A stretch of DNA of 64,000 nucleotides from NCBI GenBank assembly GCA_041567315.1, contig JBFGCA010000005.1:1-64000 (forward strand), in the 5' to 3' direction. Under the pieces are notes generated by a model. It was not told the origin of the DNA. It did not search any database and saw nothing but the letters and a program-made list of their open reading frames with translations. Source of the stretch: JBFGCA01 sp041567315 (GTDB lineage Bacteria; Acidobacteriota; Thermoanaerobaculia; Multivoradales; JAHEKO01). The position numbers and the translations under genes are program-made. Of this stretch, positions 51,626-60,420 are shown in pieces (within the stretch, counting starts at the first letter, position 1; each line of letters starts with the position of its first letter).

Positions 51626-53227
51626 TTGATCGAGATTCGACCGGCGGTCGAGGACGACGCCGCCGCCATCCGCGACATCTTCCAGGCCACCTACGGCGAG
51701 GACTACACCTATCGGGATTTCTACGACCTCCAGCACCTCAAGAAGCTGATCTACAGCGACGACACCCTGGTGCTGGTGGCCGAGGACCCGAGCGACGGCG
51801 TGGTCGGCACCGCCTCGGTGGTGCTGGAGAGCGGTGCCTACACCGATCTGGTGGGCGAGTTCGGGCGGCTGGCGGTTCATCCCAAGGCCTGGGGACGCGG
51901 CCTCGGCCGCCGCCTGCTCGAGGAGCGGCTGTGGCAGGTCCAGGACCGGCTCCACGTCGGCTACATGGAGGCGCGGGTCGTCCGCCACCACTCGCTGATC
52001 GACGCCGGCGACCACGGCTTCTCGCCGGTCGGCTTCCTGCCGCTCAAGCTCCGCTTCGGGGCGCGGCGCGAGAGCACCGCGCTGCTGATCCGCTATTTCG
52101 GCGAGGCCCTGGCGCTGCGCCGCAACCACCCGCGGATCGTGCCCGAGGTCTACCCCCTGGCCGGCGCCGCCATGGCTCAGGTGGGCCTCGAACTCGACGT
52201 AGTGGTGGACGAGGAGTCGGCCTCCTATCCTGAGGGCGACGAGTACTCGCTCCACGAGCTGACCGCCACCGGCTATGCGGCGCTGCTGAGGATCGAGCGC
52301 GGCCGGCTCCGACGGCGCGAGGTCTTCGGGCCGCTGCGTCTCCACTACGGGTTCTTCAAGCTGCAGGCCGGACACTCCAACTACCTTCTCGCCCGCCGCG
52401 ACGGGCTGATCGCCGCCGCCCTTGGGTTCACCGTCGACCGCGACGAGGGCAACGTGCGGATCTTCGAGCTGATCCACCTCGACGACGGCGCCATCCGCTG
52501 TCTGCTCGCCGAGCTTGAGCGCCGCGGCCGCGAGGAGCTCGGGGCGTCGTGCATCGAGATCGACGTCGGCGCCGACGCCCCGCGGATGCAGCGCACGCTG
52601 CTCGAGCTGGGCTATCTGCCGGTGGCCTACGTGCCGGCGCTCGCCTTCCACCAGGTGGAGCGCCGCGACGTGGTCAAGATGGAGCGTCTGCTGGTGCCCT
52701 TCGAGCTGGGCGCCATGGACCTGGTGTCACCCACCCGCGAGATCGCCGAGCTGGTCATCCGCAGCTTCGAGCTGCGCGAGGTGCTGCCGCGGATCGGCGA
52801 AGTGGTCCACCGCGGGGTGCTGTTCTCGGGGCTCAACGCCGAGCAGCTCCAGCGGCTGGCGGCACTCTGCCGGCCGGTGACCTTCGAGGTCGGCGAGCAG
52901 GTCTTCGCCGACGGCGACTCCTGTTCGGAGACCTACCTGCTGCTCGACGGCGAGGTGGCGGTCGAGGTCGGCGACCGCCCCCGGCCGGTCGGCACCGTGG
53001 GGCCCGGCGAATGCCTGGGCGAGGTGGCGCTGCTGACCGGCACGGCGCACTCGGCGCGGGCCACGGTCACCCGCGCCGTAAGGGCCGCGGTGCTGACCCG
53101 CGCCGACATCGTCGACCTGGTGCGCCGGCGGCCCGACATCGGGGTGGTGCTCTACCGCAACCTGGCCAAGGGGCTGGGCGAGAAGCTCCGCCGCACCGAC
53201 CTCGCCGGTCTGCCGGCCAGCTCCTAG
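51626..53227 (+). CDS. GNAT acetyltransferase fused to a cyclic-nucleotide-binding domain
   Basis: A 533-residue fusion with a TTG start after AAGGGAACACGCC. Residues 1-150 are a GNAT domain with the acetyl-CoA loop HPKAWGRGLGRRLL; about 170-400 look like a second, divergent GNAT-like half (LLARRDGLIAAALGF). Residues 410-520 are a cNMP-binding domain (FSGLNAEQLQRLAALCRPVTF to GPGECLGEVALLTG). Mycobacterial Pat has the same two kinds of domain in the other order and acetylates proteins under cAMP control; a similar role is inferred. The Arg of the phosphate cassette is not clearly aligned. Confidence 0.85.
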   Translation: MIEIRPAVEDDAAAIRDIFQATYGEDYTYRDFYDLQHLKKLIYSDDTLVLVAEDPSDGVVGTASVVLESGAYTDLVGEFGRLAVHPKAWGRGLGRRLLEERLWQVQDRLHVGYMEARVVRHHSLIDAGDHGFSPVGFLPLKLRFGARRESTALLIRYFGEALALRRNHPRIVPEVYPLAGAAMAQVGLELDVVVDEESASYPEGDEYSLHELTATGYAALLRIERGRLRRREVFGPLRLHYGFFKLQAGHSNYLLARRDGLIAAALGFTVDRDEGNVRIFELIHLDDGAIRCLLAELERRGREELGASCIEIDVGADAPRMQRTLLELGYLPVAYVPALAFHQVERRDVVKMERLLVPFELGAMDLVSPTREIAELVIRSFELREVLPRIGEVVHRGVLFSGLNAEQLQRLAALCRPVTFEVGEQVFADGDSCSETYLLLDGEVAVEVGDRPRPVGTVGPGECLGEVALLTGTAHSARATVTRAVRAAVLTRADIVDLVRRRPDIGVVLYRNLAKGLGEKLRRTDLAGLPASS

Positions 53228-53242
53228 CGGGCTGGCCCACGC

Positions 53243-53674
53243 CTACCAGTCGCCGGGAGGGCGCCGCTGCCGCTTGAGCTCGGCACGCCGCCGCTTGCCC
53301 TCCAGACGGCGGCGCTCGGCGGCGGCCGGGGGCCGGGTCGGCCGGCGCGGCCGCCGGCGCTCCAGGGCGGCGGCCAGCAGCCGCGCGAACCGTTCGGTCG
53401 CCTCGCGGCGGTTGGCCGCCTGGGTGCGGTGCTTCTGGCAGACCACGCGCAGCACGCCCGCCTTGCTGATGCGGGTGGCCAGCCGCCCGCGCAGCAGCGC
53501 CTTGTCCTCGGCCGCCAGGCTCGGCGAGGCCTCCAGATCGAAGCGCAGGGTGACCCGCGTCTCCACCTTGTTGACGTTCTGGCCGCCCGGACCCGAGCTG
53601 GGGCCGGCGACCACCTCGAGCTCGGCCTCGGGGATCACCAGCCGCTCGTTGATGCGGATCAGCGGACCGTCCAT
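53243..53674 (-). CDS. arfB: Peptidyl-tRNA hydrolase ArfB (YaeJ-like)
   Basis: A 143-residue release-factor homologue that frees stalled ribosomes. The GGQ motif, in SSGPGGQNVNKVETRVTLRF, is at 30-32, and the C-terminal 45 residues form a basic tail (RRRPRRPTRPP, RRRAELKRQRR) that inserts into the mRNA channel. The start at 53674 (MDGPLIRINERL) gives the normal N-terminus. Convergent with the acetyltransferase gene, 15 bases apart. Confidence 0.95.
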   Translation of the reverse strand: MDGPLIRINERLVIPEAELEVVAGPSSGPGGQNVNKVETRVTLRFDLEASPSLAAEDKALLRGRLATRISKAGVLRVVCQKHRTQAANRREATERFARLLAAALERRRPRRPTRPPAAAERRRLEGKRRRAELKRQRRPPGDW

Positions 53675-53804
53675 CGCCGGCAAGCTTAGTATCGCCACCG
53701 GCGCCGCCTGAGGGCGGCCGGCGTGGCGCCCGCGTAAGGCGCTTTGTTAGCATTCGCGGGATCTTGACTCGGGGGAAGCGCTTCCGAGCCTTCGGTTCGC
53801 GCAC

Positions 53805-54539
53805 GTGGACGGCAAGGGGAACAGGCGGGCCGCCCTGGCGGCGGGCCTGGCGTTGACCGGCTTCGCGCTGGCGGCCGCCGCCATCGGGGTGCCGCGGGTC
53901 GAGCGGCACCTGACGCTGCGGGTGGCCGCGGCGCTGGCGGCCGCCGACGTGGCGCTCGAGCCACCCACCGTCAGCGGCCGCGAGGTGACGCTCGCCGGCG
54001 AGGTCCGGTCGGCGGCGGCGGCCGCGCGTGCGGCCGAGGTGGTGGCGGCCGTGGGCGGCGTGCGGCGGGTGGTCGACCGTCTGGCCGTCCGTGCCGCCAG
54101 CGAGCGGGAGGCAGGGACGGCGGCGGCGCTCGCCGCCGCCCCGCCGCCCGCCCCGTCCCTCGACCCGCCCCACGACCCGGGGACCGAGCTGGCGGCGCTG
54201 GTCGAGGGCCGGCGCATCGACTTCCCCCGTTACCGGTTGGAGCTGACCCCCGAAGCGCGGCGGGTGGTCGACGACGTCTACGACTTCCTGCTCCGCCATC
54301 CCGAGGCCCGACTCGAGATCGGTGGTCACACCGACGGCCGCGGGGATCCGGCCGGCAACCTGGAGCTCAGCGCCGGGCGGGCCGCGGCGGTGCGCGACTA
54401 TCTGGTGGAGCGCGGCATCGCCGGCGACCGGTTGCGCGCCGCCGGCTACGGCTCCTCCCGGCCGCTGGCCGACGAGGCCACCGCCGCCGGCCGCCGCGCC
54501 AACCGGCGGGTCGAGTTCCACCTGCTGCCGGGGGACTGA
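53805..54539 (+). CDS. OmpA-family protein with BON-like domain
   Basis: A 244-residue envelope protein (GTG start). A single N-terminal membrane or signal segment (about 9-28) precedes a BON-like domain (38-95, HLTLRVAAALAAADVALEPP to VGGVRRVVDRLAV). An Ala/Pro linker follows, then an OmpA C-terminal domain (about 135-240) with IGGHTDGRGDPAGNLELSAG and AGYGSSRPLADEATAAGRRANRRV, the peptidoglycan (DAP)-binding signature. The coiled-coil gene starts 3 bases later, so they are probably an operon. Confidence 0.9.
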   Translation: MDGKGNRRAALAAGLALTGFALAAAAIGVPRVERHLTLRVAAALAAADVALEPPTVSGREVTLAGEVRSAAAAARAAEVVAAVGGVRRVVDRLAVRAASEREAGTAAALAAAPPPAPSLDPPHDPGTELAALVEGRRIDFPRYRLELTPEARRVVDDVYDFLLRHPEARLEIGGHTDGRGDPAGNLELSAGRAAAVRDYLVERGIAGDRLRAAGYGSSRPLADEATAAGRRANRRVEFHLLPGD

Positions 54540-54542
54540 GCG

Positions 54543-56018
54543 GTGTGGCGGCTGTTCACCGAGCTGTTCCTCGCCCTGGCGGCGGCCGGCCTGCTGGGCG
54601 CCGCCGTCGGCTGGTTCCTGGCCCGGGCCCGCGAGTCCGATCGCATGGGAGGAATGGCCGCCGGCTACCGCAAGGAGCTCGACGAGCGCGTCGGTGAGGT
54701 CAAGGAGCGGCTGGAGACCGCCCGCGCCACCCTCCGCGAGCAGCAGCTCGACCTCGACGAGGGCGCCGAGAAGCTGGCGCGCGCCCTGTCCCGGCGCGAG
54801 GAGGCGCTCTCCGAGAGGGACGCCGCCGTCGAGCGGACGAAGCTCCTCGATCGGGAGCTGGCGGGCCGGCGCGACGAGCTGTCCGCCGGTCGCGACCAGC
54901 TCGCCGAGGCCGGTCGAGAGCTCGAAAGCCTGCGCCGCCGGCTGGAGGAGAGCGAGGCGGGGCGCGGGCGGCTGGAGGAGGAGCTGGCCGAGCGCGAGCG
55001 GCTTCTCGGCGAGGCGGCGACCGACCTGGAGCGGGCCGGCGCCACCGTCGAGGAGCAGGGCAAGAGGCTGGCCGAGCTGGACGACCGGCTGGCCGGCCTC
55101 CTGGAGCGGCTCGACGAGGCCGACGGTCAGCTCGAGCAGCGCCGGGCCCGCGTCGCCGCTCTCGAGGCCGAGCTGGCCGAATCCGGCGCCCGCGCCGGGG
55201 AGCTCGAGACCGAGCTGGCCGCCGGCGCCGCACGGATCGAGGAGCTCGAGCAGCGGGGGCGCGAAGCGGCGGCGGCCGGCCAGGCGCTCGAGCGCCAGCT
55301 CGAGGACCGGCAGCAGCGGCTGGCCGACCTGGGGGGCGAGCTGGCCGAGCGCGACCGGAAGCTGCGGGCGGCCGGCGAGGACGGGGCGCGGGCGGCGGCG
55401 CGGGTCGAAGAGCTGGAGCGGCGGCTGGCGGCGGCGGGCGGCGAGAAGGAGACGCTGGACGCCGAGCTGACGGCGGCCCGGGGGCAGGTGGCCGAGGCCG
55501 AGCAGCGGCTGGCCCAGGCCGGCGAGGAGCTCGAGCGCAGCCGCGGGGAGGTCGAGGCCGCGGCCGGCCGGATGGCGGCCCTGGAGGAGGACCAGGCACG
55601 CCTGCATGGGAAGCTCGAACAGGCCGGCGCCGCCCACGCCGAGCTCGAGCAGCGTCTGGAGCGCGAGCTGGCGGCGGCGCAGGAGCGCGAGGGGCGGCTG
55701 GGCGAGCAGCTCGAAGAGGCGCGGGCGCGCGCCGCCGAGGCCGAGCGGGCGGTGACCGACGACCAGGGCGAGCGGCAGCGGCTCGCCGAGGCGCTCGACG
55801 CCGCGCGCGACCGGCGCCGTGACGAGCGGGCCGAGCTCGAGCGCGAGCTGGGGGCGCGGCGCGCGGAGCTCGAGGCGGCGGCGGCGCGCATCGCCGAGCT
55901 GGAGGCACGGGTCGAGCAGCTCGAGGGCCAGACCGGGCCGCCGCGCGACCTGGTCCAGGACGACGATCCCCGGTTTCTGACCATCAAGGCGTCCTCCGGC
56001 CGCGAAACGGGCGATTGA
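54543..56018 (+). CDS. Long coiled-coil protein with N-terminal membrane anchor
   Basis: A 491-residue protein (GTG start), one membrane helix at about 7-27 (ELFLALAAAGLLGAAVGWFL), then about 430 residues of near-continuous heptads rich in Glu, Leu, Ala and Arg (LEERERLL, ELEQRLERELAAAQER). It ends with a short conserved-looking tail, PPRDLVQDDDPRFLTIKASSG. Such proteins tether or scaffold envelope complexes, here perhaps with the OmpA/BON partner. High-GC codon bias inflates the repetition, so no SMC-type function is implied. Confidence 0.85.
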   Translation: MWRLFTELFLALAAAGLLGAAVGWFLARARESDRMGGMAAGYRKELDERVGEVKERLETARATLREQQLDLDEGAEKLARALSRREEALSERDAAVERTKLLDRELAGRRDELSAGRDQLAEAGRELESLRRRLEESEAGRGRLEEELAERERLLGEAATDLERAGATVEEQGKRLAELDDRLAGLLERLDEADGQLEQRRARVAALEAELAESGARAGELETELAAGAARIEELEQRGREAAAAGQALERQLEDRQQRLADLGGELAERDRKLRAAGEDGARAAARVEELERRLAAAGGEKETLDAELTAARGQVAEAEQRLAQAGEELERSRGEVEAAAGRMAALEEDQARLHGKLEQAGAAHAELEQRLERELAAAQEREGRLGEQLEEARARAAEAERAVTDDQGERQRLAEALDAARDRRRDERAELERELGARRAELEAAAARIAELEARVEQLEGQTGPPRDLVQDDDPRFLTIKASSGRETGD

Positions 56019-56125
56019 ATCGGGCAGACCGCCGATTCCGGACGGAAGCCCGGGGGCCGGGTGTTACACTCTTTCAGGGACACCCCGCGCAGGCTCGGAT
56101 TTTCTCGAACCGGAGAGGAGGTTCT

Positions 56126-56443
56126 ATGGAGCAGCTCGGAAAATGGGCGTTTATCCTGGGGTTGGTCATCGCGGTCGTCGGGGGGCTGGGCTTCGAGCAG
56201 GCCTGGTTCGTCTGGGTGCTGGCGATCCTTGGCCTCGTGGTCGGCTTTCTCAACGTGACCGGGGAGGAGAGCAGAGGCTTCCTACTTGCCGCCATCGGTC
56301 TGATCGTCTCGGCCAACGCGGTCGCTTCGATCCCCTACGTCGGCGGCGCCATTACCCAGATCCTCAGCAACATCGTCGCCTTCATCGCGGCCGCGGTGCT
56401 GATCGTGGCATTGAAGGCGCTCTTCGAAACCGCCAGAAACTGA
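56126..56443 (+). CDS. Small hydrophobic membrane protein
   Basis: A 105-residue protein at the ATG 56126 with GAGAGGAGG upstream. Three to four membrane segments: about 8-24, 28-46 (FVWVLAILGLVVGFL), 55-74 and 84-103. Gly- and Ile-rich with few charges. The family is not recognised; similar short proteins are predicted in archaea and bacteria. No cotranscribed partner is obvious. Confidence 0.8.
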   Translation: MEQLGKWAFILGLVIAVVGGLGFEQAWFVWVLAILGLVVGFLNVTGEESRGFLLAAIGLIVSANAVASIPYVGGAITQILSNIVAFIAAAVLIVALKALFETARN

Positions 56444-56575
56444 AGCGCCGCGGCGCGGGGTGTCCATCCTCCGGGCGCCGCCGGCACCAGCGGGTGCGGA
56501 CCGTCCGGACCCCGACCACCGTCCGCTAACATCGCCCGCCATGGAGCGGGTCGGGTCCGGGCCGGGCGACGGCCG

Positions 56576-57385
56576 ATGAGTCGCGCGCTCCGCGCGGCGG
56601 CGCGGCTGGTCGGGGTGGCGGCGGTCACCGTGTTCTGGTACTCGGCCTGGCTGGTCGGTGCCCTGACGGTGGCGCGCTCGCCGGTCCGGCGCGGGCGCTG
56701 GCGGCACCGCATCTTCCTGGGCTGGGGCCGCGCCATGGTCCGGGTGATGGCGGTCGAGGTCGAGGTCCGCGGCCGGCAGCCGGCGCCGCCCTTCTTTCTG
56801 GTCACCAACCACCTGAGCACCCTCGACGTGCCGGTGCTCGCCGCCCGCTTGGGGGCGGTCTTCGTCGCCAAGGCGGAGATGGCCGGGTGGCCGCTCTTCG
56901 GGGCGATGTGCCGCTCAGTGGGCACGGTGTTCATCGACCGCGGGCGGCGGCGCGACGTGGTGCGGGTGATGCCGGTGATCGAGGGCTTCCTGGATCGCGG
57001 CGAGGGGGTGGTGGTGTTCCCCGAGGGCACCAGCACCTCGGGCGAGGGCGTCGAGCCCTTCTATCCGCCCCTGCTCGAGGTGGCGGCGCGGCGGCCCTTT
57101 CCGGTCTCCTACGCGACGCTGAGCTATTCGACCCCGCCCGGCGAGTCGCCGGCCCGCGAGGCGGTCTGCTGGTGGGGCGACCTGCCCTTCGCCGAGCACA
57201 TGTGGCGGGTGCTGCGGGTGCGGCGGATCCACGCCACGCTGGCCTTCGGCGCCGAGAGCGTCACCGCCGGCGACCGCAAGGAGCTGGCAGTGCGTCTGCA
57301 GCAGTCGGTGGCGGAGCAGTATCCGGGCCACGCCGTGGCGCCCCCGGCGCCGCGGGCGGTGGCCGGCCGGGCGGGCACACGGTGA
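56576..57385 (+). CDS. plsC: 1-acyl-sn-glycerol-3-phosphate acyltransferase (PlsC-like)
   Basis: A 269-residue inner-membrane acyltransferase that makes phosphatidic acid from lysophosphatidic acid. N-terminal membrane segment (about 12-32), acyltransferase motif I NHLSTLD at 78-84 and motif III FPEGTS at 148-153, with the acceptor loop FIDRGRRRDVV between. A basic Arg-rich stretch follows the first helix. The stop overlaps the GTG of lgt, giving a phospholipid/lipoprotein lipid pair. Confidence 0.93.
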   Translation: MSRALRAAARLVGVAAVTVFWYSAWLVGALTVARSPVRRGRWRHRIFLGWGRAMVRVMAVEVEVRGRQPAPPFFLVTNHLSTLDVPVLAARLGAVFVAKAEMAGWPLFGAMCRSVGTVFIDRGRRRDVVRVMPVIEGFLDRGEGVVVFPEGTSTSGEGVEPFYPPLLEVAARRPFPVSYATLSYSTPPGESPAREAVCWWGDLPFAEHMWRVLRVRRIHATLAFGAESVTAGDRKELAVRLQQSVAEQYPGHAVAPPAPRAVAGRAGTR

Positions 57386-58221
57386 AGCGCGGCGACCTGC
57401 TCTGGGGCCTCGGCCTGGCGGCGGTCATCGCCTGGCTGGTGACCCGCAACTTCTTCCTCGCCCAGCCCGAGTTCCCGCTGCTGCGCTGGGGGCCGCTCCA
57501 GCTCACCAGCTTCGGGCCGCTGGTCGCCCTCGATCTGCTCTTCGCCTTCTACCTGGTGCGGCGCTGGTGTCTGCGCTTCGACCTCGACTGGGAGGCACTG
57601 GCCGGCGGGCTGGTGTGGATCGCCGGCCTGGGTCTCTACATCTCGCACCTGGTGTCGATCGCCTTCTACTTCCCGGAGGAGCTGACCGACCTGGTGGCGC
57701 TGCTCGACTTCCGGACCCGCATCTCCTCGTTCGGTGGGATCTACGGCGGCGCCCTGGTGGCGATCCTGTATCTGCGGCGCCAGGGGCTCGAGGTCTGGCG
57801 CTACGCCGACGCCCTGGCCTACGGCTTCGTCGGCGGCTACGTCTTCGGCCGCGCCGGCTGCTTCTCGGTGCACGACCACCCGGGTCGGGCGACCGATTTC
57901 TTGCTCGGGGTCGAGATCGGCGGCGTCCGGCGCCACGACCTGGGCTTCTACGAGATGTGGTTGATGCTCGCCCTGCTGCTGGCGATCACCTGGCTGGCGC
58001 GGCGGCGCCGGCCGGCCGCCGGCACGGTGGTGGCGTTCGCCGCCACCCTCTACGCGCCGGTCCGCTTCCTTTTCGACTTCCTGAGGATCGAGGACCCGAC
58101 CTACGCCGGACTCACCCCGGGCCAGTGGATGGCGATCCCGCTCTTCCTGATCGGGCTGTGGGCCTGGCGCCGGGCGGCCGCCAACCGCCGCGCCGAGGGT
58201 CGGGCTCAGGCCATGCCGTAG
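57382..58221 (+). CDS. lgt: Prolipoprotein diacylglyceryl transferase (Lgt)
   Basis: A 279-residue polytopic enzyme that moves diacylglycerol from phosphatidylglycerol to the lipobox Cys. GTG start overlapping plsC (GTGA). Seven membrane segments are apparent. SSFGGIYGGALVAILYLRR and YGFVGGYVFGRAGCFSVHDHPG correspond to the H/R active-site region and Lgt signature, in a variant form with HDHPG in place of the NxE motif. The presence of many lipoprotein precursors in this window is consistent. Confidence 0.88.
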   Translation: MKRGDLLWGLGLAAVIAWLVTRNFFLAQPEFPLLRWGPLQLTSFGPLVALDLLFAFYLVRRWCLRFDLDWEALAGGLVWIAGLGLYISHLVSIAFYFPEELTDLVALLDFRTRISSFGGIYGGALVAILYLRRQGLEVWRYADALAYGFVGGYVFGRAGCFSVHDHPGRATDFLLGVEIGGVRRHDLGFYEMWLMLALLLAITWLARRRRPAAGTVVAFAATLYAPVRFLFDFLRIEDPTYAGLTPGQWMAIPLFLIGLWAWRRAAANRRAEGRAQAMP

Positions 58222-58733
58222 AGATGCATGGTGTTGACCGGTTTGCCCTGGAGCTTGAGGTAGTAGAAGAGCTGGTTCCTGTGGTTGCCGAGGTGGTTGA
58301 CCATCTGGAGCATCCGCTGGCCCAGCATGATGGGGGTCGGGTCCCAGGGGGCCGGCGCCGGCTGGCTGGCGAGCTTCTCCTCCCCCGCCTGGTCGACGGT
58401 CTGGTAGGCCAGCTTCTTGTCCTCGGCGAGCAGCCGGCGGGCCTCGGCGACGCTCTTGGCGGCCGGCATCTTGTCGGCCTGGGGCAGCATCTCGTCGGGC
58501 GGCAGGTCCTCCATGTTGACGCCCTCGGGCAGGCCCCAGTCGCCGGTCAGGAAGCCGCGGCAGGGCATGCCGCAGGCGTTGCTCAGGTGCTGCAGCAGCT
58601 GCCCGGTGGTCATCCAGTTGTCGCCGGCCGCCGGCTTCCAGTCGAGTGAGCCGTCGTCCACCATCCCCATCAAGCCGTCGGCGGCCTTGTAGGTCGCGTC
58701 GATCTCGGATTTCAGCAGCTCGGTCCAGTTCAT
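58206..58733 (-). CDS. DinB-superfamily protein
   Basis: A 175-residue four-helix-bundle protein. MNWTELLKSEIDATYKAADGLMGMV, WMTTGQLLQHLSNACGMPCRGF and HLGNHRNQLFYYLKLQGKPVNTMHLYG follow the DinB/YfiT pattern with the metal His residues at 49, and 147/151 near the end. Its last 16 bases overlap lgt on the other strand. DinB-like proteins are often thiol-dependent transferases, but the substrate is unknown. Confidence 0.9.
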   Translation of the reverse strand: MNWTELLKSEIDATYKAADGLMGMVDDGSLDWKPAAGDNWMTTGQLLQHLSNACGMPCRGFLTGDWGLPEGVNMEDLPPDEMLPQADKMPAAKSVAEARRLLAEDKKLAYQTVDQAGEEKLASQPAPAPWDPTPIMLGQRMLQMVNHLGNHRNQLFYYLKLQGKPVNTMHLYGMA

Positions 58734-58800
58734 CCGTCGTTGCCTCCCGTTTGAGATTATCGAGCGCCTACTCTAGCAAGGCACCGCGAGGAGCTCCGTT

Positions 58801-60420
58801 ATGAAAAAAGTGAAGATCGCCGACTGGTCGAAGCTCGAAGACCGCCGCCCGCGGCATGCGCTGGTGGCCGGGGTGGACCTGGTGATCGTGCGCTGGGACG
58901 ACCAGGTCTCGGTGCTCTACGGCCGCTGCCAGCACCGCGGAGCGCTGATGGCCGACGGCTCGATCCGCGGCGGCGACATCGTCTGCGGGGTCCACGACTG
59001 GGACTACCAGTTCCGCACCGGGATCAGCTCCTACAACCCCGAGGAGCGGCTCCACAAGTTTGGCGGTTGGGTCGAAGACGGCGCGGTGTGGGCCGACGAG
59101 GAGGAGATCGCCGCCTGGGAGCGCGAGAACCCGCAGCCCTGGGTCCGCGACGCCTATCAGGGAACCTACCAGGACCACTCCAAGGGGTCGCCGGCCGAGC
59201 CCCACGTCAAGCTGATCCGCAAGCTGGCCGGCGAGGGGCTCGAAAAGGTGGGGCATCACGGTCCGGTGGCGGCGATGGGGGTGCCACGCCAGGAGCTGCC
59301 GACCTGGGACGACCTGCAGTTCGTCACCGCCCAGCTCGCCCGGGTGCCGCAGCTCGACGAGGTGCCGGTCGACACCCGGCTGGTGGTCGGCCCCGAGGCC
59401 GCCAAGCCGCTCGAGCTCGACCTCCCGATCATCGTCTCGGACATGAGCTTCGGGTCGCTCTCCTTCGAGGCCAAGGTGGCGCTCGCCAAGGGCGCCGAGC
59501 TGGCCGGCACCGGCATCTGCTCGGGCGAGGGCGGCATGTTGCCCGACGAGCAGGAGGCCAACCGCCGCTACTTCTACGAGCTGGCCTCGGCGCGCTTCGG
59601 TTTCTCGATGGAGAAGCTCGACAAGGTCCAGGCTTTTCACTTCAAGGGCGGCCAGGGCTCCAAGACCGGCACCGGCGGCCACCTGCCGGGGAGCAAGGTA
59701 CGGGGCCGGATCGCCCAGGTGCGCGGTCTCGAGGAGGGCAAGCCGGCGGTCTCCCCGGCCCGCTTCCCGGAGTGGGAGGACGAGGACGGCTTCCGCCACT
59801 TCGCCGACGAGGTGCGGGAGCGGACCGGCGGCATCCCGATCGGCTTCAAGCTCTCGGCCCAGCACGTCGAGGACGACATCGACGCGGCGCTGAGGGTCGG
59901 GGTCGACTACCTGATCCTCGACGGCCGCGGCGGCGGCACGGGGGCGGCGCCGCTGCTCTTCCGCGACAATATTTCAGTGCCGACGCTGCCGGCCCTCGCC
60001 CGCGCCCGCCGCCATCTCGACCGCCGCCACCAGAGCGGCCGGGTGACGCTGTTCGTGACCGGCGGGCTGCGCACCCCGGCCGACTTCGCCAAGGCGCTGG
60101 CGCTGGGTGCCGACGGCGTGGCGGTGGCCAACTCGGCGATGCAGGCGATCGGCTGTATCGCGATGCGCGCCTGCCACACCAACAAGTGTCCGGTGGGGAT
60201 CGCCACCCAGGACGAGACGCTGCGCCGGCGGCTGCCGGTGGACGAAGCGGCCGAACGGCTGGCCCGCTTTTTCGGCGCCTCGGTGGAGCTGATGAAGCTG
60301 CTGGCCCGCGCCTGTGGCCACACCCGGCTGGCCGACCTGCGCCGCGAGGACCTGACCACCTGGAAGCGCGACGTGGCCTATCTGACCGGGGTGGCCTACG
60401 GCGGCGTGGTGCCGCTGTAG
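58801..60420 (+). CDS. Rieske domain fused to a glutamate synthase (FMN/Fe-S) domain
   Basis: A 539-residue fusion. Residues 5-110 form a Rieske [2Fe-2S] domain with CQH at 43-45 and CGVH at 62-65. From about 140 on it is a GltB central/FMN domain: DLQFVTAQLARVP, DLPIIVSDMSFGSLS, GICSGEGGMLPDEQ, FHFKGGQGSKTGTGGHLPGSK, FKLSAQHVEDDID and DGRGGGTGAAP. A [3Fe-4S] Cys set is in CIAMRACHTNKCPVGIAT. The glutamine amidotransferase domain is absent, so this is a GltS-like oxidoreductase that may take electrons through the Rieske centre. Neighbours do not define a pathway; a similar Rieske fusion lies at 63338. Confidence 0.9.
   Translation: MKKVKIADWSKLEDRRPRHALVAGVDLVIVRWDDQVSVLYGRCQHRGALMADGSIRGGDIVCGVHDWDYQFRTGISSYNPEERLHKFGGWVEDGAVWADEEEIAAWERENPQPWVRDAYQGTYQDHSKGSPAEPHVKLIRKLAGEGLEKVGHHGPVAAMGVPRQELPTWDDLQFVTAQLARVPQLDEVPVDTRLVVGPEAAKPLELDLPIIVSDMSFGSLSFEAKVALAKGAELAGTGICSGEGGMLPDEQEANRRYFYELASARFGFSMEKLDKVQAFHFKGGQGSKTGTGGHLPGSKVRGRIAQVRGLEEGKPAVSPARFPEWEDEDGFRHFADEVRERTGGIPIGFKLSAQHVEDDIDAALRVGVDYLILDGRGGGTGAAPLLFRDNISVPTLPALARARRHLDRRHQSGRVTLFVTGGLRTPADFAKALALGADGVAVANSAMQAIGCIAMRACHTNKCPVGIATQDETLRRRLPVDEAAERLARFFGASVELMKLLARACGHTRLADLRREDLTTWKRDVAYLTGVAYGGVVPL

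Noticed and set aside
54600..55900. SMC/Rad50-type ATPase from the long coiled coil
   Set aside because: No Walker A, signature or Walker B motifs; an N-terminal membrane helix is present instead.
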